Positions 46,970-57,775 are shown, counted from the stretch's first letter. The stretch is 64,000 nt of DNA from Nitrosomonas sp. (GCA_024281675.1 JAMXAG010000004.1:62001-126000), one strand, 5' to 3'. The notes: generated from the letters alone by a model not told the origin. Translations and numbers: made by a program.

Positions 46970-47854
46970 TTAAGAGATTTGTTGAATACCTGCAAGCAAC
47001 CACGTGGCATTCGGATCTTTGAGATCTTTTTGCACGTGCCAGATTTCATCAAAAGGTTCGGCTTCGCCATCAGGCAAATCTCGCAACTGACCTGTAAAAC
47101 GCACACTCGCAATGGCTGTATCACTCGTGGTTTCAACTTCGAGCAAATTGGCATCAATAAACATGACTTCGGTTTGTTGCTGCACACCATTTCTCTCATT
47201 AATTTGGGCAGTGATCTCAGCAACCATTTCCGGTGTCGCATAATCGCGAATTTCATCGACATCGCCACGATCATTAGCGGCTTGTAGGTTGATAAACGAA
47301 TTTTTTGCATTGCGTAGGAATGGTTCTACCTTAAACCCTTCAGGAATATTAGGTTGCTGAGTCGCAGCAGTACTATCCATCGGTGGAGTAGTGTTTCCGG
47401 CAGCGCCAAAAGGTGGCGTGTTGAATTGACCTTGTTGCGTATTCGTATTCATTCCAGAATACTGCATGCGCGCTGTCTGTTCTGCCATCTTCGGTTTACG
47501 TAGCATGCGGATCACAAAAAACACTGCACCGATCAACAAAGCCAAAACCAACATGTCCATCATGTTGATATCTTCGAAGGCACCACCCATAAATAGTGCA
47601 GCCAAAAGTCCACCCGCAGCTAAGCCAGCCAGTGCACCGCCCCATTTACTTCCAGTCGAAGGCGTCGCCCCAGGTGCCGCAGGAGATTGTTTAGGGTTGT
47701 TTGGCGCTGCTTGCTGTTGGTTGACCGATTGTCGTTGCGAACCGATATTTTTACCGCCACCCATACGTTTGGCTGCTTCTGCTTCGACAGCATCAAACGC
47801 GAATAGTCCAAAGCTGAAGATAGCCAATGTCAGGTAAGTGAGGATCTTCTTCAT
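46970..47854 (-). CDS. Tim44-like domain membrane protein
   Basis: A signal-like helix (ILTYLTLAIFSFGLFAFDAVEA) is followed by a Gln/Asn/Pro-rich linker, a glycine-rich membrane segment (GGALAGLAAGGLLAALFMGGAF), then a second helix (MDMLVLALLIGAVFFVIRML). The C-terminal half is a Tim44-like domain (FLRNAKNSFINLQAANDRGDVDEIRDYATPEM). In bacteria the family is widespread, membrane-bound and of unclear role. The length of 294 residues is typical. Confidence 0.85.
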   Translation of the reverse strand: MKKILTYLTLAIFSFGLFAFDAVEAEAAKRMGGGKNIGSQRQSVNQQQAAPNNPKQSPAAPGATPSTGSKWGGALAGLAAGGLLAALFMGGAFEDINMMDMLVLALLIGAVFFVIRMLRKPKMAEQTARMQYSGMNTNTQQGQFNTPPFGAAGNTTPPMDSTAATQQPNIPEGFKVEPFLRNAKNSFINLQAANDRGDVDEIRDYATPEMVAEITAQINERNGVQQQTEVMFIDANLLEVETTSDTAIASVRFTGQLRDLPDGEAEPFDEIWHVQKDLKDPNATWLLAGIQQIS

Positions 47855-47942
47855 AGTTGTCTCCTAAACAAGGTTATCGAAGTTGAGTATATTATCGTGT
47901 TTATTAACACCGCTACAATGTTTTTATTCTACTCGCTCTTTG

Positions 47943-48485
47943 CTAACGCAATAAAATTAACCGTGCGATTGCGCCATGATCCACCCATACGATGGCATTC
48001 TGGCCAAATTGCCGCCCAATACTTTGTGCCGCATGGAGCCCGAGATCAAAAACAAAAAAACTTTTTTCCGGCGGCCATGTTTGAGTGGGGTCAACATTCA
48101 AACTTTCAAGGAAGCGGTAGTCATTTCTAACCAGAAAACTCCTTAGCAATTCATTTGCAAGGCAGTTTTCATTCTCATTGTTTAATTGGCTATACGGATT
48201 ATAAGCTGTCACGATGCCCGCACAGGATGCCTCGGATTGAGTTAGTAACGATTTAACCCGCTCCGAATAATGGTCAATGCAAACTACTACCTTCTCATAC
48301 CCTATAGAAACCCAATACTGCGTTTGGCAATAGCCGACGATCAGCTTTTTATCGATAACTGAATTTGAAGTATCAATCGTCATGTTGCTAATTCCAGTAT
48401 GGAGCTTCACAGTATTATAGAAGTTAACAAATCTGACAAAACTGAGTTCACGATCTTTTCGTAAGGTAGAAAAATGTTCGTTCAT
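47943..48485 (-). CDS. DUF3293 domain protein
   Basis: The second half matches DUF3293: AGIVTAYNPYSQLNNENENCLANELL, then FFVFDLGLHAAQSIGRQFGQNAIVWVD. Family members are small cytoplasmic proteins of unknown role. The first 70 residues are less conserved. The gene begins 24 bases after the P-type ATPase gene on the same strand and probably shares its transcript. Confidence 0.75.
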   Translation of the reverse strand: MNEHFSTLRKDRELSFVRFVNFYNTVKLHTGISNMTIDTSNSVIDKKLIVGYCQTQYWVSIGYEKVVVCIDHYSERVKSLLTQSEASCAGIVTAYNPYSQLNNENENCLANELLRSFLVRNDYRFLESLNVDPTQTWPPEKSFFVFDLGLHAAQSIGRQFGQNAIVWVDHGAIARLILLR

Positions 48486-48509
48486 GCCATATCGCCAGCA
48501 TAGCTTTAA

Positions 48510-51224
48510 TCATGATTTAATAGCCTTAAGACGCAGGCGGATCCGCTTTTCGGTTTCAATGATGATAAATAGCACGGCACCTATGCCAATTACCAGCCAG
48601 CAATCTAAAAAGGGCACTGCTACCGTGGCAAATATCGCCTGTAGGGGCGGCAGATAGGTGATGGAAAATTGCGCTACGGTAATAATAATTACCGTCATCC
48701 ACAACACTTTGGTGCCACGCAACGCTTTCCAGGTGAGCGATGTCCCGTAGATATTACGGATAAAGAACAGATGGAAAATTTCCATTACCACCAGCGTATT
48801 CATCGCAAGGGTACGAGCCAATTCAACGCTATAGCCCCGATCAATCGCGTAAACGTAAATTCCATACACACCGCACAAGAACAAAATGGACACCAGCACA
48901 ATGTGCCATACTAATTCGCTACTGAGCAGCGGCTCTCCTCTTGGACGCGGTGGACGGCGTATGGTGTTTTCCTCAGTTGGCTCGAAGGCAAGCGCTATGC
49001 CCAATGTCACATCAGTAATTAGATTGATCCATAAAATCTGGATAGGGGTTACCGGCAACGTCATGCCGAACAGCAACGCCACTATAATGGTCATCGCTTC
49101 CCCAGCGTTGGTAGGCAATATCCAACTGATGACTTTTTTGATGTTGTCATGAACCGTACGCCCTTCGCGCACGGCGCTGGCAATGGAAGCGAAATTGTCA
49201 TCCGCCAGCACCAGCTCCGCTACCTCCTTGGCGGCTTCGCTGCCTTTTTTGCCCATCGCAATGCCTACGTCGGCACGTTTTAGTGCAGGCGCATCATTCA
49301 CCCCATCACCTGTCATGGCTACCGTCATCCCGTGTGATTGCAATGCCATGACAAGCCGCAATTTATGCTCCGGACTAGTTCGGGCGAAGATGTCACATTT
49401 CAATACAGCTTCTTTCAAAGAAGCATCATTCATCCCATCAAGATCAGCTCCGGTAAGAACCTTGCTAGGGTTCTGCAAGCCAATTTGTTTGCCGATTGCT
49501 GCTGCTGTCTTGACATGATCGCCAGTAATCATTTTCACACGAATACCGGCTGTGTGACATTCCGCTACGGCTGCAATGGCTTCTGCACGCGGTGGATCAA
49601 TCATCCCAGCCATACCGAGCAGTGTGAGTGTACTTTCAATATCTGTGCGTTCCAGTACCGTATGCTCTGATTTTACGGGCTTGACAGCGAATGCCAGCAC
49701 GCGCTGGCCGAGGGCGGCAATGCTATCCGCCTTTTCTTGCCAATAAGCTTTGTTCAGCGGCTCCACATTCCCGTCCGCAACGCTTTGAGTTTTGCACATA
49801 GCAAGAATCTGCTCCGGCGCACCTTTGATGAACACAAATGCGCGGTGTTCATGATCATGATTCAGCGTTGCCATGAAGCGGTGTTTGGCATCAAAAGGAA
49901 TGACGTCGGTGCGCGTCCAAGTCGCCTGCTCCTTGCGAATTTCAATGCCTATTTTACTGGCAAAGGCTAGCAACGCACCCTCCATCGGATCGCCTTCCAC
50001 CGCCCACACACCATCATGATCACGCAGTGCTGCATCATTACACAGGGTTGCAGCGCGAGCGAGTTCTTCCAGAACGGTATATTCGGCGGGAGTAACTTCG
50101 GTATTTTCCAACAATATAGTTCCCTGTGGTTCATAGCCGATGCCTTGCAATGTAAAGAGATGTTGATGCGTTAGCACTGAGGAAACCATCATCTCATTAC
50201 GAGTCAGTGTGCCGGTTTTGTCGGTGCAGATCACCGACACTGAGCCGATAGTCTCAATCGCAGGCAATCGACGTACAATGGCATTGCGCCGTGCCATCGC
50301 CTGCACACCCACTGCCAGCGTGATAGTTAGCACAGCGGGCAAGCCTTCCGGAATCGCCGCGACCGAAAGTCCCACCACTGCCATGAATATCTCAGTAAAT
50401 TCATGGTGGCCGACAAAATAACCATATACCAGTAAAATCGTGGCAACCCCTAGGATGAAAATAGTCAGCCACTGAGCGAATGCCTCCATCTGTTTTACCA
50501 GTGGCGTGGTCAGCGTTTCCACTTCCGACAGCAATCCGCTGATGCGTCCGATTTCGGTGGAAGAGCCAGTGGCCACCACCACGCCTTTGCCTTGGCCGGA
50601 AGTGATCAACGTACCGGAAAACGCAATACAGGAACGGTCACCCAACGGCGAATCGAAGGAAACAGGTTCGATATGCTTCTCTACCGGAACGGATTCACCG
50701 GTAAGAATCGACTCCTGAATCTGCAAACCATGTGTTTTCAGCAGCCGCAGATCAGCGGGAACCTTATCGCCAGCCTCGAGCAACACAATATCACCGGGCA
50801 CGAGTTTTTCTCCTTCAATACTATGACGCTCACCGCTACGCAGCACCGAGGCATGGGGCGCCAGCATTTGACGGATGGCATCCATCGCCTTTTCTGCTTT
50901 GCCCTCCTGGATGAAGCCGATGATTGCGTTGGTTAACACCACCACCAGAATAACGAGAGTATCTATCCAATGATCTAGAACTGCCGTGATAATTGCAGAA
51001 CCGAACAGCACATAAATCAGGATATTGTGGAATTGCAGTAGGAAACGCATGGCAATACTACGTTTTGGCGGATCCGGCAACCGGTTAGGACCATGGGTCT
51101 TCAAACGTGCCTCAGCTTCGTGCCGATTTAGGCCCGTAGACGTTGCGCCCAGTTTATCCAACACCAAATCAATACAGATGTTGTGCCAAGAGGGCTGTGT
51201 CCTTTTTGTTTTTATTTCCTGCAT
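48510..51224 (-). CDS. Cation-transporting P-type ATPase (type II, Ca2+-like)
   Basis: The 904-residue protein is a full type II P-type ATPase. The phosphorylated Asp335 lies in CTDKTGTLTRNEMM. The ion-site motif PEGLP is at 292-296 in helix 4, as in calcium pumps. The actuator TGES is in ESILTGESVPVEK and the hinge is MTGDGVNDAPALKRADVGIAMG. An N-terminal cation-ATPase domain precedes helix 1. The likely substrate is Ca2+ or another divalent cation, but transport was not inferred beyond the motif. It lies in a stress-type block with a broken usp gene and ftsH. Confidence 0.9.
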   Translation of the reverse strand: MQEIKTKRTQPSWHNICIDLVLDKLGATSTGLNRHEAEARLKTHGPNRLPDPPKRSIAMRFLLQFHNILIYVLFGSAIITAVLDHWIDTLVILVVVLTNAIIGFIQEGKAEKAMDAIRQMLAPHASVLRSGERHSIEGEKLVPGDIVLLEAGDKVPADLRLLKTHGLQIQESILTGESVPVEKHIEPVSFDSPLGDRSCIAFSGTLITSGQGKGVVVATGSSTEIGRISGLLSEVETLTTPLVKQMEAFAQWLTIFILGVATILLVYGYFVGHHEFTEIFMAVVGLSVAAIPEGLPAVLTITLAVGVQAMARRNAIVRRLPAIETIGSVSVICTDKTGTLTRNEMMVSSVLTHQHLFTLQGIGYEPQGTILLENTEVTPAEYTVLEELARAATLCNDAALRDHDGVWAVEGDPMEGALLAFASKIGIEIRKEQATWTRTDVIPFDAKHRFMATLNHDHEHRAFVFIKGAPEQILAMCKTQSVADGNVEPLNKAYWQEKADSIAALGQRVLAFAVKPVKSEHTVLERTDIESTLTLLGMAGMIDPPRAEAIAAVAECHTAGIRVKMITGDHVKTAAAIGKQIGLQNPSKVLTGADLDGMNDASLKEAVLKCDIFARTSPEHKLRLVMALQSHGMTVAMTGDGVNDAPALKRADVGIAMGKKGSEAAKEVAELVLADDNFASIASAVREGRTVHDNIKKVISWILPTNAGEAMTIIVALLFGMTLPVTPIQILWINLITDVTLGIALAFEPTEENTIRRPPRPRGEPLLSSELVWHIVLVSILFLCGVYGIYVYAIDRGYSVELARTLAMNTLVVMEIFHLFFIRNIYGTSLTWKALRGTKVLWMTVIIITVAQFSITYLPPLQAIFATVAVPFLDCWLVIGIGAVLFIIIETEKRIRLRLKAIKS

Positions 51225-51305
51225 TATTGCCCACTATAGTCAATAATATGAAACATAAGATTACTCCCAGGCACGGACAACCCTTACCACGCCTTACGCA
51301 TAGCT

Positions 51306-51687
51306 GAATTATCGGCGGCGGCACAACTGCTTGACGAGCAGCGGATTCTTTATCTTACCCATCACGATCAAATCACGGTGATACTCACGTGAGAAGTCGG
51401 TGATGACTTCGGCTGGATTGCCAACCACGTACGTACACATCGAACACGATACCCGCACTTTCAAGTGCGCACTTCCGCAGGCATCAGTATATCGGTACCG
51501 CTTCTTTGCATGCTTTCTTGATGCTCAGCATATCTAAAAGCGAATCTTCGTTAATAACAATTTCGTTTATTTGAATTGGTTCTCACACATAGAGTAGATA
51601 CACATGTAGCTTACTTGTATCCAGTATCTCATCGATGGCAGGCATCGCATTTTCTGAATCATCGACAACAATCAGGGCAATAGTCAT
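51306..51687 (-). pseudogene. Broken universal stress protein (UspA-like) gene
   Basis: The minus-strand translation begins MTIALIVVDDSENAMPAIDE after a good ribosome-binding site, and later gives LHVYLLYV, ALESAGIVFDVYV, VGNPAEVITDFSREYHRDLI and VMGK. This follows the UspA pattern (vDGSenA, hLLnV, aGI, G-ia--I--ya-e---D-IvMG). Two in-frame stops and one frameshift interrupt it, and the end lacks the normal nucleotide-binding tail. It sits between ftsH and the P-type ATPase, where usp genes often occur in stress islands. Confidence 0.8.
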
Positions 51688-51723
51688 AATGAGATCCTTT
51701 TTCCTATAATTGCGCTCAAAAGA

Positions 51724-53550
51724 TTAAAACTTTAACGCACTAGAATTAATCAACTGCTTTAGCTTAATTATCTCAGGCTGGTTGAGTGTCTCGTTTTTTA
51801 GTAATTCCTCAGCAGTCTGATCAAGCAAAACTCTATTAGCTTGCAGTATTTTCACTGCATTCTCCAATGCCTGATTAACCAAAGCACTCACCGCAACATC
51901 AATTTTGTTGGCGGTTTCTTCGCTGTAATTGCGACTCTGTGGCATTGGGATGTTGAGCTGTAGGAAAGCAGATTGTTCACGATCATAGGCGACATTTCCC
52001 AATGCCTCACTCATTCCATAACGAAGCACCATAGCGCGGGCAATATCAGTGGCACGCACCAGATCATCCGCGGCTCCGGTGGATACTTCATTGAATACAA
52101 CTTGTTCTGCTGCGCGCCCACCCATCAATACCGCCATTTTATTTTGCAACTCCACGCGAGTCATCAGAAAACGGTCTTCCGTTGGGCGTTGAATGGTGTA
52201 ACCCAATGCACCGATACCTCGTGGAATAATAGATACCTTATGCACTTCATCCATACCAGGCAACGCCAATGCCACCATAGCGTGTCCCAGTTCATGAAAT
52301 GCCACCACTCGGCGTTCATTGGGATTAAGCAAACGGTTACGCTTTTCCAAGCCAGCAACGATACGCTCGATGGCATTGTTGAAATCATCCATCGTCACAG
52401 ATGTTGCGTTGCGCCGCGTAGCCAGCAAAGTCGCTTCATTGATAAGGTTTGCCAGATCAGCGCCGGTAAAACCGGGAGTTAAAGCAGCGATTTGTTCGAT
52501 TTTTACATCCATATTCAGCTTTACTTTCTTCGTATGTACGGCAAGGATCTGCTCACGACCAATCTTATCGGGCCTATCCACCAGTACCTGACGATCAAAG
52601 CGTCCAGCGCGCAGCAATGCCGGATCAAGAATTTCCGGCCGATTGGTAGCTGCCAGCAGCACGATACCACTGCTGGAATCAAAACCATCCAGCTCTGCCA
52701 GCAATTGGTTCAGCGTTTGTTCTTTCTCATCATGCCCACCACCCAATCCATAGGCACCACGAGCACGACCTAACGCATCCAGCTCATCAATAAAGATGAT
52801 GGCTGGCGCCATTTGTCGTGCCTGTTCAAATAAATCACGCACTCTGGCTGCGCCCACGCCGACAAACATCTCAACAAATTCTGAGCCGGATATGGAAAAG
52901 AATGGCACCGCGGCCTCACCTGCCACAGCACGAGCTAATAATGTTTTACCTGTACCCGGCGGACCAACCAACAAAATCCCCTTAGGTACACGGCCGCCCA
53001 AACGACCATAATCTGCCGGGTTTTTCAGAAAATTGATAATTTCAACCAACTCTTCCTTGGCTTCATCCACTCCGGCCACATCATCGAAGGTCACCTTGGT
53101 TTCCTTCTCCACAAATACCTTGGCATGGCTTTTGCCAATCGACATCAACCCGCCACCCATGTTACTGCCCATACGACGAATGATAAACAACCAGATGCCA
53201 ATAAAAATAGCTGTCGGCAAAATCCAGGAGAGTAAATCACGCAGCCAGGTACTCTGCACGACACCGGTATAAACCACATTGTATTTGTCCAACATCTCAG
53301 CCAATTCTGGCTCCACCCGTGTAGTGACAAAATCCTTAAATCCGTCTGCGTGTTTTTCCTTCAGCGTGCCAAAAACCTGATTCTCAGTAATCGCAATCTC
53401 GCTCACAAGCCCCTGCTCTAGAAAATATTGAAATCGGCTGTATGGAATGGGCTCTATTTGAGTGTATTGAGAATACAGTTTTTGTATGAATAACAGCGCC
53501 AGTATCGTCACGATGATAAACCAGAAATTAATGTGTACTTTCTTATCCAT
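51724..53550 (-). CDS. ATP-dependent zinc protease FtsH (second-type paralogue)
   Basis: FtsH is a membrane-bound AAA protease that degrades damaged or unassembled membrane proteins. Helices lie at about residues 9-24 and 108-125 around a small periplasmic domain. Walker A is GPPGTGKT at 196-203, Walker B FIDELDAL, and the zinc site HELGH is at 419-423. The sequence near the start ([16 protein letters not shown]) is that of an additional FtsH type found in stress islands, distinct from the housekeeping copy beside rrmJ. It is the first gene of an operon leading to the broken usp and ATPase genes. Confidence 0.95.
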   Translation of the reverse strand: MDKKVHINFWFIIVTILALLFIQKLYSQYTQIEPIPYSRFQYFLEQGLVSEIAITENQVFGTLKEKHADGFKDFVTTRVEPELAEMLDKYNVVYTGVVQSTWLRDLLSWILPTAIFIGIWLFIIRRMGSNMGGGLMSIGKSHAKVFVEKETKVTFDDVAGVDEAKEELVEIINFLKNPADYGRLGGRVPKGILLVGPPGTGKTLLARAVAGEAAVPFFSISGSEFVEMFVGVGAARVRDLFEQARQMAPAIIFIDELDALGRARGAYGLGGGHDEKEQTLNQLLAELDGFDSSSGIVLLAATNRPEILDPALLRAGRFDRQVLVDRPDKIGREQILAVHTKKVKLNMDVKIEQIAALTPGFTGADLANLINEATLLATRRNATSVTMDDFNNAIERIVAGLEKRNRLLNPNERRVVAFHELGHAMVALALPGMDEVHKVSIIPRGIGALGYTIQRPTEDRFLMTRVELQNKMAVLMGGRAAEQVVFNEVSTGAADDLVRATDIARAMVLRYGMSEALGNVAYDREQSAFLQLNIPMPQSRNYSEETANKIDVAVSALVNQALENAVKILQANRVLLDQTAEELLKNETLNQPEIIKLKQLINSSALKF

Positions 53551-53670
53551 TGACTACCTCAATTTTATGGGTGGTAAATACCTCGGTTCTGTTGCATTAA
53601 CTGAGCAGGGTCCTAATTTTGGGTAAATTTTATCAAACGCACAGTCAGACTTGGCGCTATCAGCCCGCTC

Positions 53671-53883
53671 GTGCATAAAATTATTCATGCGAAAGATATT
53701 ATCTCCTTTCGGGGTGATTATCTAATCTTTGCGGATCATGTACATCAACTCAATCCCAACAGCAGAATTTTGTGTCTTGTCACGATGAATGGCGGGGATA
53801 CAGTTCCCGTGAAAAATCAACGATGCCTAAAAATAAGTAATCTCTCTCGGCAGAGTATTGATCTCACCTTTGAGCAAAGGTAA
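53671..53883 (+). CDS. Small unrecognised open frame
   Basis: A GTG-started frame of 70 codons reads IISFRGDYLIFADHVHQLNP and LVTMNGGDTVPVKNQRCL. The frame is open another 40 bases upstream. The sequence looks protein-like but I do not recognise a family, and there is no clear ribosome-binding site. It could be a fragment of a larger lost gene. Confidence 0.3.
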   Translation: MHKIIHAKDIISFRGDYLIFADHVHQLNPNSRILCLVTMNGGDTVPVKNQRCLKISNLSRQSIDLTFEQR

Positions 53884-54248
53884 GTGGTGTGGTGTTTTGT
53901 ATCGAAATGAACCACTTCACCAAGGCAGCTTTTATTATAGCGACGGTCTGCAAGAAACGTTATTGGTCGATTTCATGAGAGAAAATCCCTGTTTCCTCGC
54001 TCGATCAATCACTTTGTAGATCTTTGGCCAGAATACTCGGAATCCTTATGAAAAAGTAACAACTCTAGCTCTTAAGGTCGCCATATCTCTTCAAGATCAT
54101 GTGTGGCGTAAGCGTATTCGCGTTATATCCATGTCTACATCCTCTCAAAAAGGTGTAAACAACGCTAAAAATCACATATCGATACTGTAGTATTTTTGAT
54201 TTCTAATTGAGCCTATTTGCCGGCAAACAAATACACAGGTTGATTCTC
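53884..54248. other. Non-coding or degenerate region
   Basis: No intact gene is present. A short coding-like stretch near 53937-54010 reads YSDGLQETLLVDFMRENP but has no context. It may be residue of a decayed gene. Confidence 0.4.
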
Positions 54249-54809
54249 TTAATGAGTATGGTCATCATGACCGCGATCATGTGAATGATCGACTTCTATC
54301 GTACGGACTAGACTCTCATATTCTGCCGCACTCATACCATGCAACTTTACAACAAATGCCGCCATTGACCAGATCGACTGATCGTCATGACTCAATCCCC
54401 AAGCCGGCATACCGGTCATTTTTAATCCATTCTTAATAACCCAAAAGTATTTTCTGATAGTATCGGATCTGATAGTTTGCTCCGTCATAGGTGTCCGTTC
54501 ATGAAAAGCGGGTGGTTGGGGATACAAACCCATGGAAATTTCCGTGGCCTTAAAACCAGGCGCCAAATGACATTCAGTACACATTGCATGATAATGCTTG
54601 AATCCATTTGAAAGTACAGCACGGTCATCCAGTTGAGGTACGGTTAGATTTTTGGCATGAACTTCAATCAAGCTATCACGAATCCAACCAATTGTTTTTT
54701 CAGTGATACCCCAGTGCTTTTCAGTGGCAGAGATATTGTGAGCACCACTTACTATGGCAATAGCAATCACCAAAATAATACCAAACGATAAGTATAGGAA
54801 TAATTTCAT
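54249..54809 (-). CDS. Membrane-anchored c-type cytochrome with His-rich tail
   Basis: A single N-terminal helix (LYLSFGIILVIAIAIVSGA) anchors or exports the protein. The heme is attached at C77-T-E-C80-H81 (MCTECHLAPGF). The axial methionine is likely in MTGMPAWGLSHDDQSIW. The pattern matches monoheme class I cytochromes used as electron carriers or oxidase partners. The last twelve residues (HSHDRGHDDHTH) hold five histidines, a possible metal site. It stands alone between gene-poor stretches; its partner is not evident. Confidence 0.88.
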   Translation of the reverse strand: MKLFLYLSFGIILVIAIAIVSGAHNISATEKHWGITEKTIGWIRDSLIEVHAKNLTVPQLDDRAVLSNGFKHYHAMCTECHLAPGFKATEISMGLYPQPPAFHERTPMTEQTIRSDTIRKYFWVIKNGLKMTGMPAWGLSHDDQSIWSMAAFVVKLHGMSAAEYESLVRTIEVDHSHDRGHDDHTH

Positions 54810-55004
54810 TAGTTATACGCCAGAACGATTCTTATAGAAAACGCTGATTCGTTATTGAGAAACATCTATAGATCATAGTACCCGCAACTCTCAAGATCAT
54901 CAACCTTAAATCAGCCAAGTAACATTACTTTACCATGAAGAAACACCGAAGCCAGAAGCCTCAGCTAGACGAAGCAATGTTTCCGCATTGAGAATTTAAT
55001 TGAA

Positions 55005-55940
55005 TCAATTCCCTGATTCGTAGCTTTTTAACACGAACTGAAAAGGTTCAGTATTCACCAATTGCATACGAACATTATTAATCATGGTCGTAGGGCTAAG
55101 CATCACGGTAGGGATCGATACCTCCCCGCTTTGCGGCAAATACGTTGCCACATTTTCAGGTCTGGATGACAGTATTTGCATGCTGCCCGAATCTAATTCA
55201 AATAATAGCTCCGGATCACTTTCAACCAACCGTAATTTAACTTCCAAGATGTTACTTCCATCGCTGATATCGACAGCAAAACTGGCAATGCCTTCGTGAA
55301 AAACACCGGTTGGTTTCTGGACGGTAATCTCACTTACTTGCACCAAATTAGTGATCGGTATCTGTGGCTCGCTAGTCGCCAAATAAGGAAAATGACTACT
55401 CGTTCTCGGTAATTGTGCGATTGCATCAAACACACTCATGCCGTCAAAAATAACCCGACCAAAAACCGTGAAACCGCTATTCTGAGTATCCAAATTGTTC
55501 GGATCCCCTGAATTGTCGACTAAATTGACGAACCATTGACTGGTTGCACTATTCGGCTGGCGATCAATCTTTGCCATCGCAACTGTACCGCGAGTATTGG
55601 AAATTTTGAATTCGTTGTTAATGGGTGGTAGCGTTGCTACAGTCACCAGAGATTTTCCTGCAGCGCCATCCACGATTTTAAAACCGCCACCTTGTATGAC
55701 AAAACCCGGTACGCTGCGATGGAATACACCGTTCGTATAAGAACCATTATGGATATAATTCAAAAAATTGGCAGTGGTAATCGGCGTATGCGATTCAAAT
55801 AACTCGATACAGAACTGCCCCATGTTGGAAGTAAAACAAGCAACAGAGTTGGCGTATGAAGTAGCCGCCAACATGCACCAACATACAATCTGTATCGTTT
55901 TGTAACTGAGGTTTATTAGATTCTTGGCCATAATCATCAA
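55005..55940 (-). CDS. Cyclophilin-type peptidyl-prolyl isomerase, exported
   Basis: A signal peptide (YKTIQIVCWCMLAATSYA) precedes a cyclophilin domain (ITTANFLNYIHNGSYTNGVFHRSVPGFVIQGGG, RGTVAMAKIDRQPNSATSQWFVNL). It matches the bacterial PpiA-like periplasmic type. About 110 extra residues at the C-terminus are beta-rich and unrecognised, making the protein longer (311) than PpiA (about 190). It follows typA by 20 bases on the same strand and may be co-transcribed with it. Confidence 0.88.
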   Translation of the reverse strand: MMIMAKNLINLSYKTIQIVCWCMLAATSYANSVACFTSNMGQFCIELFESHTPITTANFLNYIHNGSYTNGVFHRSVPGFVIQGGGFKIVDGAAGKSLVTVATLPPINNEFKISNTRGTVAMAKIDRQPNSATSQWFVNLVDNSGDPNNLDTQNSGFTVFGRVIFDGMSVFDAIAQLPRTSSHFPYLATSEPQIPITNLVQVSEITVQKPTGVFHEGIASFAVDISDGSNILEVKLRLVESDPELLFELDSGSMQILSSRPENVATYLPQSGEVSIPTVMLSPTTMINNVRMQLVNTEPFQFVLKSYESGN

Positions 55941-55960
55941 TTCCTCTCAGGTTGTTTTAC

Positions 55961-57775
55961 TTACGCTGCAGCACGCGAAGCCTTTTTGCGTTCATGTTCC
56001 AGTAAATAGCGCTTGCGGATACGAATGGTTTTAGGGGTAATTTCCACCAGCTCGTCGTCCGTGATGAATTCGATTGCAGATTCCAAAGTTAATTGAATCG
56101 GAGGTGTTAACACGACGGCCTCATCGGTTCCGGATGCGCGAATATTTGTCAGCTGCTTACCTTTAATCGGATTGACCACCAAATCATTGTCGCGCGTATG
56201 AATACCAATCACCATACCTTCGTACAGACGGTCACCTGGATTGACAAACATGCGGCCGCGTTCTTGTAACTTCCAGAGGGCATAGGCGACTGCTTCGCCA
56301 TGTTCGGAAGAAATCAGCACGCCATTCTTACGCTGCGGGATTTCTGAACGCATCGGTGCAAATTCATCAAATACATGACTCATTAAACCGGTACCGCGCG
56401 TCATCGTCATAAAATCAGACTGAAAACCAATCAGGCCCCGCGCTGGAATACGGTAATCCAACCGCACCCTTCCCTTAGCATCCGATACCATATCCTGCAA
56501 ATCGCCACGGCGTTCTCCCAATGCCTCCATGATGCCACCTTGATGCGCTTCATCGATATCCACAGTCAGCAACTCAAATGGCTCGCATTTCACACCATCG
56601 ATTTCACGAATCACGACATTTGGACGCGAAACAGCTAACTCATAGCCTTCACGACGCATATTTTCCAGCAAAATGGTAAGGTGCAATTCACCCCGTCCGG
56701 AAATCAAGAAAGAATCCGTTTCATTCATTTCTTCCATACGCATCGCAACATTCGTTAACAATTCTTTTTCTAGGCGTTCCCGCAACTGGCGGCTGGTCAC
56801 GAATTTACCTTCCTGGCCAGCGAAAGGTGATGTATTGACCTGAAACGTCATGGTCAATGTAGGTTCATCCACGGCCATGACAGGTAGTGCTTCGGGCTGA
56901 TCGATATCCGCCAAAGTGGTACCAATACTTAGTTCTTCGATCCCGTTAATCAGTACGATATCCCCGGCCAAGGCTTCTTTCATCTGAATCCGTTCCAACC
57001 CCTGGAAACCCAATACTTGATTCACTTTGGCTTTTTTCGGCGGCTTACCGTCCATTAAAATCATTACTTCCTGTGCTGGCCTTAGCTTACCTCGGTGAAT
57101 TCGACCAATACCAATACGTCCAACAAAACTGGAATAATCCAGTGCGCTAATTTGCAATTGCAATGGCTCCTCAGGATCACCAGTAGGCGCAGGAACATGT
57201 TTTAAGATGGTATCAAACAGCGGTCGCATGTCATTGCTAGGTTTTTCTTGCTCCAATGTTGCGAAACCATTGAGTGCTGAAGCGTACACCACCGGAAAGT
57301 CCAGTTGCTCATCACTCGCACCGAGCTTATCAAACAAATCAAATGTTTGGTCAACGACCCAGCTGGCGCGCGCGCCAGGGCGGTCAACTTTGTTAATCAC
57401 AACAATTGGACGAAGACCTAATGCCAATGCTTTCTTAGTCACAAACCGTGTTTGTGGCATCGGACCTTCTACCGCATCAACCAACAATAATACGCCATCG
57501 ACCATCGACAAAACTCGTTCCACTTCGCCACCAAAATCGGCGTGTCCTGGTGTATCAACGATGTTGATATGAATCCCGTTGTAATCAATCGCACAATTTT
57601 TGGCTAAAATAGTAATGCCTCGTTCACGCTCAATATCATTAGAATCCATCACGCGCTCAGAAATTTGTTGATGTGCGGCAAAGGTGCCGGCTTGATGCAG
57701 AAGCTTGTCAACCATAGTGGTTTTACCATGATCAACATGCGCGATGATAGCAATATTACGAATCGGGCGAGACAT
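55961..57775 (-). CDS. typA: Ribosome-associated GTPase TypA/BipA
   Basis: TypA is a translational GTPase that binds the 70S ribosome and helps assembly and stress adaptation. The G1 motif lies in [18 protein letters not shown]3 in [15 protein letters not shown] and G4 in [11 protein letters not shown]. Domains II to V follow, ending in a Lys/Arg/Ala-rich tail. The length of 604 residues is standard. The gene has no overlapping partner upstream; mobile-element remains begin 174 bases upstream. Confidence 0.97.
   Translation of the reverse strand: MSRPIRNIAIIAHVDHGKTTMVDKLLHQAGTFAAHQQISERVMDSNDIERERGITILAKNCAIDYNGIHINIVDTPGHADFGGEVERVLSMVDGVLLLVDAVEGPMPQTRFVTKKALALGLRPIVVINKVDRPGARASWVVDQTFDLFDKLGASDEQLDFPVVYASALNGFATLEQEKPSNDMRPLFDTILKHVPAPTGDPEEPLQLQISALDYSSFVGRIGIGRIHRGKLRPAQEVMILMDGKPPKKAKVNQVLGFQGLERIQMKEALAGDIVLINGIEELSIGTTLADIDQPEALPVMAVDEPTLTMTFQVNTSPFAGQEGKFVTSRQLRERLEKELLTNVAMRMEEMNETDSFLISGRGELHLTILLENMRREGYELAVSRPNVVIREIDGVKCEPFELLTVDIDEAHQGGIMEALGERRGDLQDMVSDAKGRVRLDYRIPARGLIGFQSDFMTMTRGTGLMSHVFDEFAPMRSEIPQRKNGVLISSEHGEAVAYALWKLQERGRMFVNPGDRLYEGMVIGIHTRDNDLVVNPIKGKQLTNIRASGTDEAVVLTPPIQLTLESAIEFITDDELVEITPKTIRIRKRYLLEHERKKASRAAA

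Noticed and set aside
51973..52482. A 169-codon frame opposite ftsH
   Set aside because: Antisense to the conserved protease domain with His/Ser-rich shadow composition.
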